DNA of 64,000 nucleotides from UBA1422 sp963676385. GTDB taxonomy: Bacteria > Bacillota > Clostridia > Peptostreptococcales > Anaerovoracaceae. The notes beneath the pieces were generated by a model, which saw nothing but the letters and a program-made list of their open reading frames with translations, did no database searches and was not told where the DNA came from. This document shows positions 43,468 to 51,685 of this stretch, one piece after another. The DNA lies in NCBI GenBank assembly GCA_963676385.2, contig CAXXMM010000002.1, forward strand, positions 124,001 to 188,000, given 5' to 3'. The position numbers and the translations under genes were made by a program. Position 1 is the stretch's first letter, and the number at the start of each line of letters is the position of its first letter.

Positions 43468-45201
43468 ATGAAAAACATTGTACTGAAAGTTATGCTATCC
43501 ATTATGATTTGTGTTTTATTTGTTGTACTTATTTTTGGTGGAATTATCATCTCTAATAGCAAGGCCGTTTACAAAGATGAAATGGAAAGCAAACTGTTGT
43601 ATTGCGCTGAAGGGTATGCCTATCAATTTAGCCGAGAATTTGAAAATCAAGAAAGCAACGTAAACAACATTGCATCTATGGCATCTACAATTTTTAATAC
43701 CCAAGAATATGCCAATTATCGAGATGTCTTTAAAGATAGGGAAGCAATACTAGACAAAGTAATGAAAGACATTGCCCAAAATGATGAAGATGTTGTAAGC
43801 ATCTATTTTACATTTAATCCGGATACCTCCATGGGAAATGATGAAATCTGGTATGTGAGAAAGAATGGGAAGGTCAAGTTTAAGGTGGCAGATATTGAAG
43901 GGAATGTGTGGCTATCAGAAGATCGAGACCAGGACAGTTACTATTTTGACACCATCAAAGCAGGGTCACTTTGGTCGGATACAAGTTATGATCCGGAGAT
44001 GAAGGCAGAGTGCGTCACATACTCCACTGCAGTGTACGATAAAAATAACAAATTAATTGGTGTTGCCGGGGCGGATATTTTGGTGGATGATATTCTAACT
44101 ACTGTAAAAAACATTACAACCTATAAAACAGGAAAGGCGCTGTTGGTCAACCAAGACATAAATTATTTGGTGGGAAGTCTGAAGAAAGAAGCCTATTTGA
44201 GCCTTGCCAAAAAAAATGACTTTGCATCACAAATAAAAGAGTCGGATTCTGCCGGGATTATTGGATATCATGACGGAGGAAACAAATTTATCTTGGCTTA
44301 CGCTCCAGTGTATAACGGTTGGTATTTGTTGATGAGTCAGTCGGAAAAAGAAGCCCTTAGTCCTTTTGCGGATATCCAGTTTCTGTTCTTTGTCATTGGC
44401 CTTCTTGTTATTATTGCAAGTTTGTTTTATGCAATTTACATTTCCAAAAGACAGATGGAACCTATCATTAAGGAATTTGAAGAAAAAGACTTATATATTA
44501 TCAATCAGGATCGACAGGCTAAGCTGGGAGAGATGGTTGGCAATATTGCCCATCAGTGGAAGCAGCCCCTTAACAGTATGGGAATCATTTTAACCAACAT
44601 GACCGATGAAATGAATGAAGGGGAATTGCGCAAAGAAGAATTTGAAGCCTATAAAAGCAAAATGAAGGAAATCATGTACAATATGTCAGAAACCATCGAT
44701 GATTTTACTGATTTTTTGAAGCCTAACAAGAAAAAAATCCTTTTTCAAGTGAAGGTGGAAATACAAAATATGCTAAAACTAATGGAGCATAACCTGAGGA
44801 TGAATTCGATTAAGGCAACCATCAATGGGGAGGAGGTTTGCATCAATGGATTGCGTAACGAATTTTCCCAGGCCATCTTTAACGTGATTACCAATGCGGC
44901 GGAGGCCATTTCCAACGATAATGGAGAACAACGGGAAATATATATTACCATTCAAGAAGAGAAACGCAGGGGCAAAGGCATGGCGATAATCGAAATCTAT
45001 AACAACGGCCCACAAATACAAAAAGCTCACTTGGAAAGGATTTTTCACCCATATTTTACAACCAAAGAGGAGCAACATGGAACCGGGTTGGGATTGTACA
45101 TGACCCGTGAAATTATAGAAAAACATATGAATGGATCAATTAAAATTGAAAACGATACAGGCGGTGTGCGATGCAAAATTGTCATACCAACGGAGGGGTA
45201 A
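43468..45201 (+). CDS. Sensor histidine kinase with extracytoplasmic dCache domain
   Basis: A 577-residue membrane sensor: helix 1 (residues 6-28), dCache ligand-binding domain outside (about 30-290, with GNDEIWYVRKNG and YSTAVYDKNNKLIGVAGADI), helix 2 (about 300-322), then cytoplasmic kinase. The H-box is NIAHQWKQPLNSM (His near residue 361), the N-box NVITNAAEAIS (about 474) and the G-box GTGLGLYM (about 538). The WKQPL H-box variant is common in Cache kinases of anaerobes. The ligand is likely a small organic acid or amino acid. The response regulator gene follows after three bases. Confidence 0.94.
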   Translation: MKNIVLKVMLSIMICVLFVVLIFGGIIISNSKAVYKDEMESKLLYCAEGYAYQFSREFENQESNVNNIASMASTIFNTQEYANYRDVFKDREAILDKVMKDIAQNDEDVVSIYFTFNPDTSMGNDEIWYVRKNGKVKFKVADIEGNVWLSEDRDQDSYYFDTIKAGSLWSDTSYDPEMKAECVTYSTAVYDKNNKLIGVAGADILVDDILTTVKNITTYKTGKALLVNQDINYLVGSLKKEAYLSLAKKNDFASQIKESDSAGIIGYHDGGNKFILAYAPVYNGWYLLMSQSEKEALSPFADIQFLFFVIGLLVIIASLFYAIYISKRQMEPIIKEFEEKDLYIINQDRQAKLGEMVGNIAHQWKQPLNSMGIILTNMTDEMNEGELRKEEFEAYKSKMKEIMYNMSETIDDFTDFLKPNKKKILFQVKVEIQNMLKLMEHNLRMNSIKATINGEEVCINGLRNEFSQAIFNVITNAAEAISNDNGEQREIYITIQEEKRRGKGMAIIEIYNNGPQIQKAHLERIFHPYFTTKEEQHGTGLGLYMTREIIEKHMNGSIKIENDTGGVRCKIVIPTEG

Positions 45202-45204
45202 AAA

Positions 45205-45963
45205 ATGCCTAGTTTAAAGGAAATCAAGGTTTTATATGTTGAAGACGACAAAGAAACAAGGGATGCCTTGCAGAACTTTTTAAAAAGGCGGTGTGCAAAA
45301 GTTCTCTGCGCGGCGGATGGTGAGACGGGCTTTGACATGTTTTTGGAAAGCAAGCCGGATATTGTAATTGCGGACCTGCTGCTTCCGGGAATTAGTGGGT
45401 TGGAGATGATAAAGAACATTCGAGACACTGGTTCCAAGGTGCCGGTGTTGATTACCTCAACGGTCAGTGAATTAAAGACGATTCTCAGTGCTGTTGAACT
45501 TAACATTGACAGTTATTTGATTAAGCCCATTGAAACAGAGGAACTGGAAGAAAAATTGGAAGTAACGGCCAGCAGGTTGGAGTCTGACGGACTGGGGCAA
45601 TCACATAAAGCGTTCCCAAGCACATTGGAACGCAGAGGAGAAATGGAAGATGAAATTCGAAAGGATTTCTTGGTATTGTTAAAAAGAGTTTCGGGAAAGG
45701 GTGCCTCCCGGGTAAACGTGATTCTTTCTCCCATTCAATTGGTGATTATTGCCAATGAAACGTTAACTGCCATGGAAAAAACAATTATAATAGATAAAAA
45801 AAACATCGGACTTGTTGAACAATGTCGAGAAGTGTTTTACAAAGTGCTCATCCCTAACATTGAAGAAGGTGTTTTTCAGCGCACCGGGTTGCCATATAAA
45901 ATGTCTGACATTAAAATTGATGCAACAAAAAACAAGGATGTCATTACATTGACAATTGTCTGA
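45205..45963 (+). CDS. Receiver-domain response regulator with DUF2294-like C-terminus
   Basis: A 252-residue protein. The receiver (residues 5-120) has the acidic pair in VEDDKETRD, the phosphorylated Asp in IVIADLLLPGISG (about 57), TSTVSELK, and the lysine in YLIKPIE. Instead of a DNA-binding domain, residues 148-252 resemble DUF2294 (GKGASRVNVILSPIQLVIIANETLT, later REVFYKVLIPNIEEG and a final DVITLTIV). DUF2294 has no settled function. The partner kinase is directly upstream. Output is therefore unlikely to be direct transcription control. Confidence 0.8.
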   Translation: MPSLKEIKVLYVEDDKETRDALQNFLKRRCAKVLCAADGETGFDMFLESKPDIVIADLLLPGISGLEMIKNIRDTGSKVPVLITSTVSELKTILSAVELNIDSYLIKPIETEELEEKLEVTASRLESDGLGQSHKAFPSTLERRGEMEDEIRKDFLVLLKRVSGKGASRVNVILSPIQLVIIANETLTAMEKTIIIDKKNIGLVEQCREVFYKVLIPNIEEGVFQRTGLPYKMSDIKIDATKNKDVITLTIV

Positions 45964-46081
45964 ACATTGTGTATCATGCTAATTGGGTAGTGCAAGAGGA
46001 AGAAGCCATCTGCAAGACCACTAAAAAATACGGAAAGTTGAAGAAATAAAGAGATAACCCGTTTGGTTTGCTTTTTACCAG

Positions 46082-46118
46082 ATCAACATAAAGAAATTCT
46101 TTGTGTTGATTTTTTTTA
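46082..46118 (+). terminator. Intrinsic terminator after the two-component genes
   Basis: ATCAACATAAAGAA pairs with TTCTTTGTGTTGAT (one G-T pair), followed by eight T residues. Confidence 0.9.
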
Positions 46119-46234
46119 TGAAAAATGCCAGCATAATGAAGTTTCCATCACGTTGACCGTTTCTCACACGTTGACTGTTTCCCACGTGGGGAAGTGGTAT
46201 CGGGCAGATAAAAATGCCAGAAGGGAGATGTACT

Positions 46235-47881
46235 GTGTCAGAGCAAATCACTACCCGTGTAGATGGTGTGGCGGGGCTGAAAAAACATACAATGACACCG
46301 CTAAAAATTGCTTTTTTGCTGTATTGCTTGGTGGCAGCCGGAGCCTTTGGAATCGAGGAAATGATTCCCCTTAGCGGACCCGGCCTAACATTGACCATGC
46401 TGATTGTATTTCCTATTGTGTGGGCATGGCCTATTAGTATGACTGTTTCGGAATTAAGTGCACTAATGCCGGCAGAAGGAGGAATCTATATATGGACAAG
46501 AGAGGCCTTGGGAGAGTTTTGGGGGTTTCTCATGGGTTGGTGGAACACTATGTCCATCTATCTATCCAATGCCATGTATGTAGTTCTCATTGTAGGTTAT
46601 TCAGAAAAGTTTATTCCAATGACCCAAACTCAGGCACTCATACTGAAAGTAGCCATTGTTCTGTTTTTTACAGTAATTAATTTAATGGGACTTGAAGAGG
46701 TCAGTATCCTTTCCACTATATTTTCAGTGGTTATTTTAGGGGCCTTCGCAGTGGTCATGGTTGTTGGGTTTGCCAATTGGAATTTTGATCCCTTTATGCC
46801 ATACACCCCCCCGGACCAGTCTATTGTAGATAGTCTGGGCGGAAGCATTTGCATTGTTATTTGGATGTATTGCGGATATGAGTGCATTTCCAACATGGGT
46901 GGCGAAATTGAAAATCCACAAGTCATTCAAAAAGGATTTCGTATTGCCATGCCGATTATTGCCTTAAGTTATATTTTGCCCACCTTAGCCGGGCTGGCTT
47001 CCGTTGGCCAGTGGGAATCTTGGGGAACAGAAGGAGACAGCATTGGATATGCCGATGTATTAATCAAAAATTTAGGACCGGCATGGGGCGTGGCATTTTT
47101 GGCCATTGCAATCATTTCTCAGTGCTCCATTTTTAATGCGTATATGGCGGCAGGGTCCAGAGGCTTCTTCGTACTGGCTGATGACAAATTAAGCCCCAAG
47201 TTCTTAATCAAAGTTAGCCAAAAAAGAGGCGTCCCCTATTTGGCCGTTTTGTTGCTGTCTGCAACTACCATTGCGATGATGAATTATGATTTTACAACCT
47301 TAGTTACAATCCTTACCCCCCTTACCATTATCATTTACTTGGTTTTGGCGGTAGCCCTTCTTGTCATGAGAAAGAAATGCCCGGTTGAAGAAAGGGGAGA
47401 CCTTTTTTATATCAGGGGTGGAAAATTCAAGATATGGATGATTGCAATTCTACCTTTTGTCATTGGGATTATTGGATTGTTAGTAAACGGAACAGAATAC
47501 TTTTTGTTGGGATTTTTATCAATCGGTTCCGGCGTTTTGTTCTATGTGATTATTAAATGGATTTATGGAGGCTTGTATTTGATTGATCCGGTAAAACATC
47601 CAATCAATCCAAAAACCAGGTTGGCAGTAGGAGATGTGGTACGTATTGGCGTTTATTTCATGGCATTTGGCGTATATGCTTTTCTCGGATCCTATTTCAT
47701 TGGTTGGTATGAAGGAAGCTGGGGGCCTGAATACTATTTGGACTTGTATAAAACCGGAATAGCCAGTAATTTTTATTTGATGTTGGATACAGCAAGATAC
47801 GGTGGGCTGATATCAATGGCAGTTGGATTGCTGCTTTTCTTCTTTGGCAGAAAATATGATCGATTGGATAAATTGGAGTAA
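46235..47881 (+). CDS. APC-family amino acid permease
   Basis: A 548-residue membrane protein with about 12-14 helices (GIEEMIPLSGPGLTLTMLI, EGGIYIWTREALGEFWGFLMGWW). It resembles glutamate/GABA-type APC transporters. I prefer the GTG at 46235, seven bases after GGGAG, to the ATG at 46214, which lacks a ribosome site. Stands alone after a terminator; the substrate is unknown. The preceding 100 bases contain a short direct repeat, CGTTGAC-GTTTC-CAC, repeated after 21 bases. Confidence 0.88.
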   Translation: MSEQITTRVDGVAGLKKHTMTPLKIAFLLYCLVAAGAFGIEEMIPLSGPGLTLTMLIVFPIVWAWPISMTVSELSALMPAEGGIYIWTREALGEFWGFLMGWWNTMSIYLSNAMYVVLIVGYSEKFIPMTQTQALILKVAIVLFFTVINLMGLEEVSILSTIFSVVILGAFAVVMVVGFANWNFDPFMPYTPPDQSIVDSLGGSICIVIWMYCGYECISNMGGEIENPQVIQKGFRIAMPIIALSYILPTLAGLASVGQWESWGTEGDSIGYADVLIKNLGPAWGVAFLAIAIISQCSIFNAYMAAGSRGFFVLADDKLSPKFLIKVSQKRGVPYLAVLLLSATTIAMMNYDFTTLVTILTPLTIIIYLVLAVALLVMRKKCPVEERGDLFYIRGGKFKIWMIAILPFVIGIIGLLVNGTEYFLLGFLSIGSGVLFYVIIKWIYGGLYLIDPVKHPINPKTRLAVGDVVRIGVYFMAFGVYAFLGSYFIGWYEGSWGPEYYLDLYKTGIASNFYLMLDTARYGGLISMAVGLLLFFFGRKYDRLDKLE

Positions 47882-48013
47882 AACCGGCTGACAATTAGGC
47901 AATAATATGATATGTTAGGAGACAAGCAAAAATGAGTTATTGCCAAAATGGAGATGGTTCCCCAGGAGTTGGTGAACGTCAAATCTGCCATATCGCCCGG
48001 AAGGTTTTACCCC

Positions 48014-48628
48014 ATGCAGGATTTTGTAATAAATTTTTTGAACCAGTATGGTTATTTTGGTATCGGGTTTCTTTTGGCACTTGAAACGGTTTTTCCGCCG
48101 ATTCCATCAGAGATTGTGTTGACATTTGGTGGATTCGCCACCACGTATTCAGAGATGAACATTTGGATGGTTATTTTGTCCGCAACAATTGGTTCGGTTA
48201 TTGGCGCCATTATCCTTTACTTTATTGGGAGACTGATATTCATTGAGTACTCTCACAAAGAGCACAATGGTAGAATCAGCGAACTTCTCCATTTGAAGCC
48301 GGGAGACATTGCCAAGGCGGAAAGATGGTTTGAAAAAAGGGGATACTTGGCAGTTTTTCTCTGCAGGTTTGTTCCCATTGCCAGAAGTTTAATTTCGATT
48401 CCCGCAGGCACTGCAAATATGAAATTTGGTATGTTTTTACTTTTGACTACAATTGGAACTGCCATTTGGAATACAATCCTTGTGTGGTTGGGTGCATTGG
48501 CCGGGGCATCTTGGGAGAACATTGTTAGGGACATGGGTGCTTATTCTATTACAGCAGTGGTCATTATGGGGGTATTGACTGTGGTGTTCGCCATTAAATT
48601 TTACCTGAGCCGCATAAAGGGTAATTGA
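48014..48628 (+). CDS. DedA-family membrane protein
   Basis: A 204-residue integral membrane protein of the DedA/SNARE-associated family. FLLALETVFPPIPSEIVLTFGGF and the conserved FLCRFVPIARSLISIPAGTANMKFGMF are characteristic. DedA proteins act as lipid (undecaprenyl-phosphate or phospholipid) flippases or proton-dependent transporters. I start it at ATG 48014, behind GGAAGG, rather than at 47948. Confidence 0.9.
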   Translation: MQDFVINFLNQYGYFGIGFLLALETVFPPIPSEIVLTFGGFATTYSEMNIWMVILSATIGSVIGAIILYFIGRLIFIEYSHKEHNGRISELLHLKPGDIAKAERWFEKRGYLAVFLCRFVPIARSLISIPAGTANMKFGMFLLLTTIGTAIWNTILVWLGALAGASWENIVRDMGAYSITAVVIMGVLTVVFAIKFYLSRIKGN

Positions 48629-48676
48629 GAAGCCGTTGCGAATAAGGTGATTTTGCTTGCAATTTGTACTAATTTG

Positions 48677-48705
48677 CGGTATTATAAATTCATAAAAGTT
48701 GAATA
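48677..48705 (+). promoter_or_regulatory. Predicted promoter of the glycine-class riboswitch unit
   Basis: TTGCAA and TATTAT (near 48657-48685) with a 17-base spacer lie about 30 bases upstream of the first aptamer. Exact position is approximate. Confidence 0.45.
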
Positions 48706-48717
48706 TACAGGATGAAG

Positions 48718-48886
48718 GTAACCCTAGACATACCATTCAATTGGTAGGCCGAAGAAGCAAACCGGAGATGAGGCAGGTTCTCCGCGGAAACTGACAGGCG
48801 AAAGGAAGGCTACTGGACGATACTTTGGAGAGATCACTTTAGTGTGACGCCTACGAGGATACAACCAACTGGCAAAAGGACAGAGA
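48718..48886 (+). promoter_or_regulatory. Divergent tandem glycine-class riboswitch
   Basis: The first aptamer shows GGCCGAAGAAGCAAACC and GAAACTGACAGGCGAAAGGA, close to the glycine consensus (CCGAAGGAGCAA, AACTCTCAGGCAAAAGGAC). The linker ACTGGACGATACTTTGGAGAG is nearly that of classic tandem glycine switches. The second aptamer begins TTTGGAGAGATCAC and ends GGCAAAAGGACAGAG, but its core (GCCTACGAGGATACAACC) is altered and its P3 arm is lost. The second unit may be a ghost aptamer. The first also deviates in its GGAGAGA strand. Glycine binding cannot be assumed. Confidence 0.75.
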
Positions 48887-48932
48887 AATTTATGAACCAA
48901 CATTATTTTGGTACATGGATTTCTCTTTTTTA
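48882..48932 (+). terminator. Riboswitch-linked intrinsic terminator
   Basis: AGAGAAAT (48882-48889) pairs with ATTTCTCT (48919-48926), followed by a T-run. The 5' arm overlaps the last bases of the second aptamer (GGACAGAG), so ligand binding should block the terminator and switch the gene on. Confidence 0.8.
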
Positions 48933-49051
48933 TTTGAAAAGGGAAATTCACGGCCCCAAAAAATCATTGATTCATAAGAATATTCAACTTCCACCCTGCT
49001 AGATAAAAATCCCGAATTATTAAATTTGGGGATAGTGCAAGGAGGAAAAAA

Positions 49052-50398
49052 ATGAAATTGTTATTAGTAGGAGCCGGGGCTGTAGGAGAATCTATCTTGA
49101 GGATACTGGTTTCCCGAGATCCGGACAGCAAATGGCTGAAAAAAGTAGTTGTGTCAGATTACAATCTGGAAAGAGCCCAGGAAGTGGTAAATCACTTGCA
49201 TGGTGATAAGCGGTTTATTGCTGAGGAAGTGGATGCCAAACATAAAGAGGATATGGTAGCCCTTATTCGAAAGCACCATTGCGACCTGGTTATGGATGCG
49301 GCCGCGCCTTTTATCAGCAACAATATTTTTGATGCGGCTTATGAAGGCGGAGCAAACTATGTTAGCATGGGTACTTGGTCTGTACCTATGGATGAGCCGA
49401 AGCTGGGAGTTGGCATCGAAAACAGTTACATTGAACCCATGACAAAGTACAATTTTGACAAGCATGAAGATTGGAAGAAAAAAGGCATCATGGCATGCAT
49501 TTGTCTGGGAATTGATCCGGGCGTGGTGAATGTGTTTGCAAAATTTGCCGCTTTATACCTTTTTGATGAGCTTCACGAAATTCATGTCAAAGATGGTGGC
49601 AATCTTACCATTCCCGGTGCAGGAAAAGATGATATTACTTTCGGATTTAATGTATGGACCGTATTGGATGAATGCATCAACCCTAATGTAGAGTGGGACA
49701 AAGAAAAAGGTGGATTTATTGTGGAAGGCGCATTTGCCGGGGAAGAAACATTTGAAATGCCTGCAGGTGTTGGACTTAACACATTGGTCAAAGTTGAACA
49801 CGAAGAGACCGTTACCATGCCTCGGTATTTGGAGCAATATGGGCTAAAAAAATGCACCTTCAAGATTGCATTAGACGATAATTTGGTACAAGCATTAAAG
49901 GTTATCAATGCATTGGGACTTCGAAGTTTGCATCCAATCGAGGTGGATGGTATGCAGGTAATTCCTAGGGATGTGGTTGCAGCAGCGGCTCCCCAACCAA
50001 AGGACTTGGGCAATGAAATGCTTGGAAAGATGTGCGTTGGCATTCATTGTAAAGGAATTAAGGATGGGAAAACCAGAGAACTGTTCATTTATCAGCCGTT
50101 TGACAACCAAATTTCCATGCAAAACTGGGAAATGCAGGCGGTTGTTGCCCAAACAGGATTTGGCGCTGCAGTCGGTCTGGAATTAATCGGTAAAGAAATC
50201 TGGAAAGATGCCGGTGTCTATTCCCCTGAATATTTTGACCCAATTCCCTATTTGCAAATCATGGACGAAGCGGGATTTGAATATGGAATTGTAGAAATGG
50301 ATTCCGAGTATAAGACCATTAACGACAAAAAAATTATGGCACAAATCTTTTCCGATGCTGCCCGACTAAAAAAAATGGCTAGTAAACTAGGGGTTTGA
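49052..50398 (+). CDS. Saccharopine dehydrogenase-family oxidoreductase
   Basis: A 448-residue protein with an N-terminal Rossmann motif (KLLLVGAGAVGESILRIL), a Sacchrp_dh_NADP domain (residues 1-130) and a C-terminal catalytic domain (GIDPGVVNVFAKFAALYLF, later QTGFGAAVGLELI). Family members reduce imine adducts of amino acids, as in saccharopine, carboxynorspermidine or homospermidine formation, or oxidise them. No lysine-pathway partner is adjacent. It is a single-gene unit under a glycine-class riboswitch, implying a substrate or product related to that ligand. GGAGG precedes the ATG. Confidence 0.88.
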   Translation: MKLLLVGAGAVGESILRILVSRDPDSKWLKKVVVSDYNLERAQEVVNHLHGDKRFIAEEVDAKHKEDMVALIRKHHCDLVMDAAAPFISNNIFDAAYEGGANYVSMGTWSVPMDEPKLGVGIENSYIEPMTKYNFDKHEDWKKKGIMACICLGIDPGVVNVFAKFAALYLFDELHEIHVKDGGNLTIPGAGKDDITFGFNVWTVLDECINPNVEWDKEKGGFIVEGAFAGEETFEMPAGVGLNTLVKVEHEETVTMPRYLEQYGLKKCTFKIALDDNLVQALKVINALGLRSLHPIEVDGMQVIPRDVVAAAAPQPKDLGNEMLGKMCVGIHCKGIKDGKTRELFIYQPFDNQISMQNWEMQAVVAQTGFGAAVGLELIGKEIWKDAGVYSPEYFDPIPYLQIMDEAGFEYGIVEMDSEYKTINDKKIMAQIFSDAARLKKMASKLGV

Positions 50399-50427
50399 TA
50401 TAATAATGAATAAAATCTCATACAAAA

Positions 50428-50462
50428 AGAGGATTTCGACCACTCGAAATCCTCTTTTTTCA
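50428..50462 (+). terminator. Intrinsic terminator
   Basis: AGAGGATTTCGA-CCAC-TCGAAATCCTCT perfect 12-bp hairpin followed by a T-run. Confidence 0.92.
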
Positions 50463-50619
50463 TTTTAAGTAAAGGAAAATGTAAAAACCTAAAGGAATCA
50501 ATCAACATGATTTTCGCAGGGTTTTCATTGTGTGCATAAAGTGGTACAATTACATAAGTTAATCCCATATTATAGGTGGGTATTTAATAGGTGTTACGTT
50601 GAAAAAAAGGGACGATTAC

Positions 50620-51681
50620 ATGAAATTTATCAATCAAAACCTAAAGTATATATTTCTTTTGTTGTTGTTCTTTTTCATCTCATACCTTTCGTTGGTTGCG
50701 GTGTACCACATTGCCAGCGATCAAACCTCTTTTTTGTCATTGCGAATTTTTTCAAAGGGTTTGTTTTGCAAAATCATTGCGCTGTTGCTGGTGTATTTTG
50801 CCGCAGATGTCTTACGGTTTTTCTATGTACTAAAGGCAATCAACGTGACTATCCCCATGAAATACATGATTCGATTAGCCTTTGTCAACATATTTGTTTC
50901 AAATATTACGCCGTCGGCCACCGGTGGTGGCGTTGCACAAATCTATTTGTTGAACAAAAAAGGAGTGTCCCTTGGTGCTGCAACGGCAGGTTCCTCCATT
51001 CGTACCGCATTGCCCATTATGTTTTTCACCGTATGCACTCCGATTATCCTTATTTTTGACCATAATCTTCGACAGGTTTTTCCAAATCAAGAATTTGGCA
51101 TTTATGTTGCTGTTATGATTGCCTTTGACCTATTGATTATTTGGGTGGTGGTTGGATTAACCAGACATCCAGAGAAAATCGTCCAAATTATTGTACGTAT
51201 CAGGGCACATTTTGAAAGAAAAAATCCAAAGAAAGAAGGCAAAATCATTAAACTATTGGATAAGTTAATTGACGAAACCGCTAAATTCTCCGAGCACTTT
51301 ATGATGTATATTCATGGAGACAAACGATATGTGCTATTGTCCATATTATTTACGCTTTTGTTTCTTTTTTCACTGTTTTTATTTCCTTACTTTCTTATTG
51401 AGGATTTGAATTCCAATGTTTCCCTCTTTGATGTGGTGTTTTCTCAAATTGTCATCACAGCGGTTATGTATTTTGCTCCAACGCCAGGAGCGGCAGGCAT
51501 TGCGGAGGCTGCATTTGTTGCTATGTTTTCAAAATACGTAAGCCATGGCAACATTGTATCCCTGACTTTTGCGTGGCGTTTGTTTACAATTTATATTGGG
51601 GTGATTATCGGCTTGGTCATTTTTTATATTGAAATTATGAAGAAACATGAAAAACTTGAAATATATCGGAAGGAGGAATAA
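50620..51681 (+). CDS. Flippase-like membrane protein (LPG synthase TM/UPF0104 family)
   Basis: A 353-residue protein with about eight membrane helices, of the lysylphosphatidylglycerol-synthase transmembrane family without the aminoacyl-transfer domain. Typical segments are FVNIFVSNITPSATGGG (conserved PSA-GG motif) and MYFAPTPGAAGIAEAAF. Such proteins are thought to translocate lipids or glycolipids. It starts at ATG 50620 behind AAGGG. First gene of a tight lipid-glycosylation operon; the next gene begins five bases after its stop. Confidence 0.88.
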   Translation: MKFINQNLKYIFLLLLFFFISYLSLVAVYHIASDQTSFLSLRIFSKGLFCKIIALLLVYFAADVLRFFYVLKAINVTIPMKYMIRLAFVNIFVSNITPSATGGGVAQIYLLNKKGVSLGAATAGSSIRTALPIMFFTVCTPIILIFDHNLRQVFPNQEFGIYVAVMIAFDLLIIWVVVGLTRHPEKIVQIIVRIRAHFERKNPKKEGKIIKLLDKLIDETAKFSEHFMMYIHGDKRYVLLSILFTLLFLFSLFLFPYFLIEDLNSNVSLFDVVFSQIVITAVMYFAPTPGAAGIAEAAFVAMFSKYVSHGNIVSLTFAWRLFTIYIGVIIGLVIFYIEIMKKHEKLEIYRKEE

Positions 51682-51685
51682 GGCG

